NCBI GenBank assembly: GCA_003453835.1
Contig: DMMN01000016.1
Coordinates: 1-6,232, forward strand
Direction of reading: 5' to 3'
Origin: Bacteroidota bacterium
Lineage (GTDB): Bacteria > Bacteroidota > Ignavibacteria > UBA10030
Length of the DNA: 6,232 nucleotides
In this document: positions 5,235 to 6,232 of the stretch, piece by piece
Numbering within the stretch: position 1 is the stretch's first letter
How the letters are laid out: the number at the start of each line of letters is the position of its first letter
The notes under the pieces: generated by a model
Told to the model about the DNA's origin: nothing
Database searches by the model: none
The model's input: the letters and a program-made list of their open reading frames with translations, nothing else
Program-made: the position numbers and the translations under genes

Positions 5235-6232
5235 GCGATCCTTTGCTGAAATGGCGCGAGGAGTTTCAGATCCTCGCCCGGACAACCTATCTGATTTCGA
5301 ATTCCCTCGGAGCGATGCCACGGGGAGTATACGATCGGCTTCGTAGGTATGCAGAGACGTGGTCGATGAAAGGGGTCGCGGCCTGGGCTGATGAATGGTG
5401 GGACATGCCCATCACGACGGGAAATGTCATCGCGCCGCTCATCGGTGCGGCGAGTGGCGAAGTGACAATGCATCCGAACATCACGCTCGCGGAAGCGAGC
5501 ATCCTGTCCTGCTTCGAAGACCGGGCCGCCCGCCGCGATCGGACGAACATTGTTTCGGAGGAAATGAATTTCCCCTCGGTTCTCTATCTCCTTCGAAACT
5601 GGTCGCGAACGCACGACGTCGAGTTGCGCCTGATCCCTTCGGACGACGGTATTTCCATCGACCTTCAACGCATGATCGATGCCATTGATGATCACACGTT
5701 GCTTGTCCCAATCTCCCACGTCCTCTTTAAAAGCGCATTCGTACAAGACGTGAAGGCAATCGTCGAGAAAGCCCACAAGGTTGGTGCCCTTGTTGTTCTC
5801 GACGCCTATCAATCCGTCGGAATTCTCCCGATCGATGTGAAAGCGATCAATGTTGACTTCCTCGTCGGCGGAGTTCTCAAATGGCTCTGCGGAGGGCCGG
5901 GGGGAGGATTCATGTATGTCCGCCCCGACTTGCGGAAGCAGTTGAAGCCTCGTCTAACGGGATGGTTTGCGCATCGCAGACCGTTTGACTTCGATTCCGG
6001 TGAGATTGAATACAGGGAAGATGGGTTTCACTTTCTGAACGGAACGCCCGGGATCCCCGCGCTCTATGCCGCAACCGAGGGACCGACGATTATCCAAGTT
6101 GTCGGCGTCGAAGCGATACGAGCAAAATCAATCCGTCAGACGACTCTGATTATTGAGATGGCGGACAAATTCGGATTCAATATTCACTCGCCGCGCAGCG
6201 TCGACCAGCGTGGGGGAACTGTCACCATCGAT
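5231..6232 (+). CDS. Kynureninase-like PLP-dependent enzyme (class V aminotransferase fold), 3' end cut by the window
   Basis: The first 334 residues of a fold-type I PLP enzyme are present and the frame is open to the window end; family members are usually about 380-420 residues. Features seen are YLISNSLGAMPR (20-31), WADEWW (52-57), TMHPNITLAEA (79-89), ISHVLFKSA (161-169), DAYQSVG (191-197) with the probable pyridine-nitrogen contact Asp191, the Schiff-base Lys217 in GGVLKWLCGGPGGGF (213-227), and TGWFAHRRPF (243-252). The overall pattern resembles kynureninase, which cleaves kynurenine or 3-hydroxykynurenine to (hydroxy)anthranilate and alanine. However, the Tyr before the PLP lysine in kynureninases is Leu216 here. 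The C-terminal substrate motif is NGTPGIPALYA (270-280), more like general class V aminotransferases or cysteine-desulfurase relatives. The substrate is therefore uncertain. The start overlaps the preceding stop (ATGA), and GGGAG at 5221-5225 serves as the Shine-Dalgarno. Confidence 0.88.
   Translation, partial: MSDPLLKWREEFQILARTTYLISNSLGAMPRGVYDRLRRYAETWSMKGVAAWADEWWDMPITTGNVIAPLIGAASGEVTMHPNITLAEASILSCFEDRAARRDRTNIVSEEMNFPSVLYLLRNWSRTHDVELRLIPSDDGISIDLQRMIDAIDDHTLLVPISHVLFKSAFVQDVKAIVEKAHKVGALVVLDAYQSVGILPIDVKAINVDFLVGGVLKWLCGGPGGGFMYVRPDLRKQLKPRLTGWFAHRRPFDFDSGEIEYREDGFHFLNGTPGIPALYAATEGPTIIQVVGVEAIRAKSIRQTTLIIEMADKFGFNIHSPRSVDQRGGTVTID

Noticed and set aside
5108..5812. 234-residue open frame on the minus strand
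   Set aside because: It is antisense to the PLP enzyme and the membrane-protein gene. The plus-strand frames have ribosome binding sites and family motifs.

Overview
The window reads as an ordinary chromosomal segment of a Gram-negative bacterium. The evidence is a Kdo transferase (lipopolysaccharide core synthesis), E. coli-like Shine-Dalgarno sites and one near-consensus sigma-70-type promoter. Base composition looks moderately GC-rich by eye. The style of the WaaA protein and the cyclic-nucleotide-domain/GAF histidine kinase fit a Bacteroidota/Ignavibacteria-like or similar lineage, but that is a weak inference. I see no insertion sequence, phage gene, CRISPR array, rRNA or tRNA.

Layout. 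The left part (1-2207) is on the minus strand: waaA (Kdo transferase) followed, after a 153-bp gap, by larC (nickel-pincer cofactor synthesis), whose 3' end leaves the window. The right part (2566-6232) is on the plus strand: a soluble sensor histidine kinase (cyclic-nucleotide-binding domain, GAF, HisKA, HATPase), a macro-domain protein, a small two-helix membrane protein with a coiled-coil tail, and a fold-type I PLP enzyme resembling kynureninase that runs off the end. The plus-strand genes are separated by 48 bp, 53 bp and a 4-bp ATGA overlap, so they could form one operon.

Between the two arms lies a 358-bp divergent intergenic region, the most interesting non-coding part. On the plus strand it carries a TTGACT-N17-TATAAT promoter for the kinase. 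On the minus strand it carries a perfect 7-bp inverted repeat, a hairpin with a GGAA (GNRA-type) loop, and a near-perfect Shine-Dalgarno followed by an 18-codon serine-rich reading frame. That frame stops 6 nt before waaA, which itself has no visible Shine-Dalgarno. This suggests a leader peptide or translational coupling for waaA.

Functional picture. The left arm makes cell-envelope and cofactor enzymes that have no obvious common pathway. The right arm pairs a cytoplasmic sensor kinase, with no response regulator in view, with a probable ADP-ribose-binding protein and a kynureninase-like enzyme. An NAD/ADP-ribose theme is possible but unproven. I find no clear new multi-gene system. The waaA leader, the sensor architecture and the atypical PLP enzyme are the points that merit follow-up.
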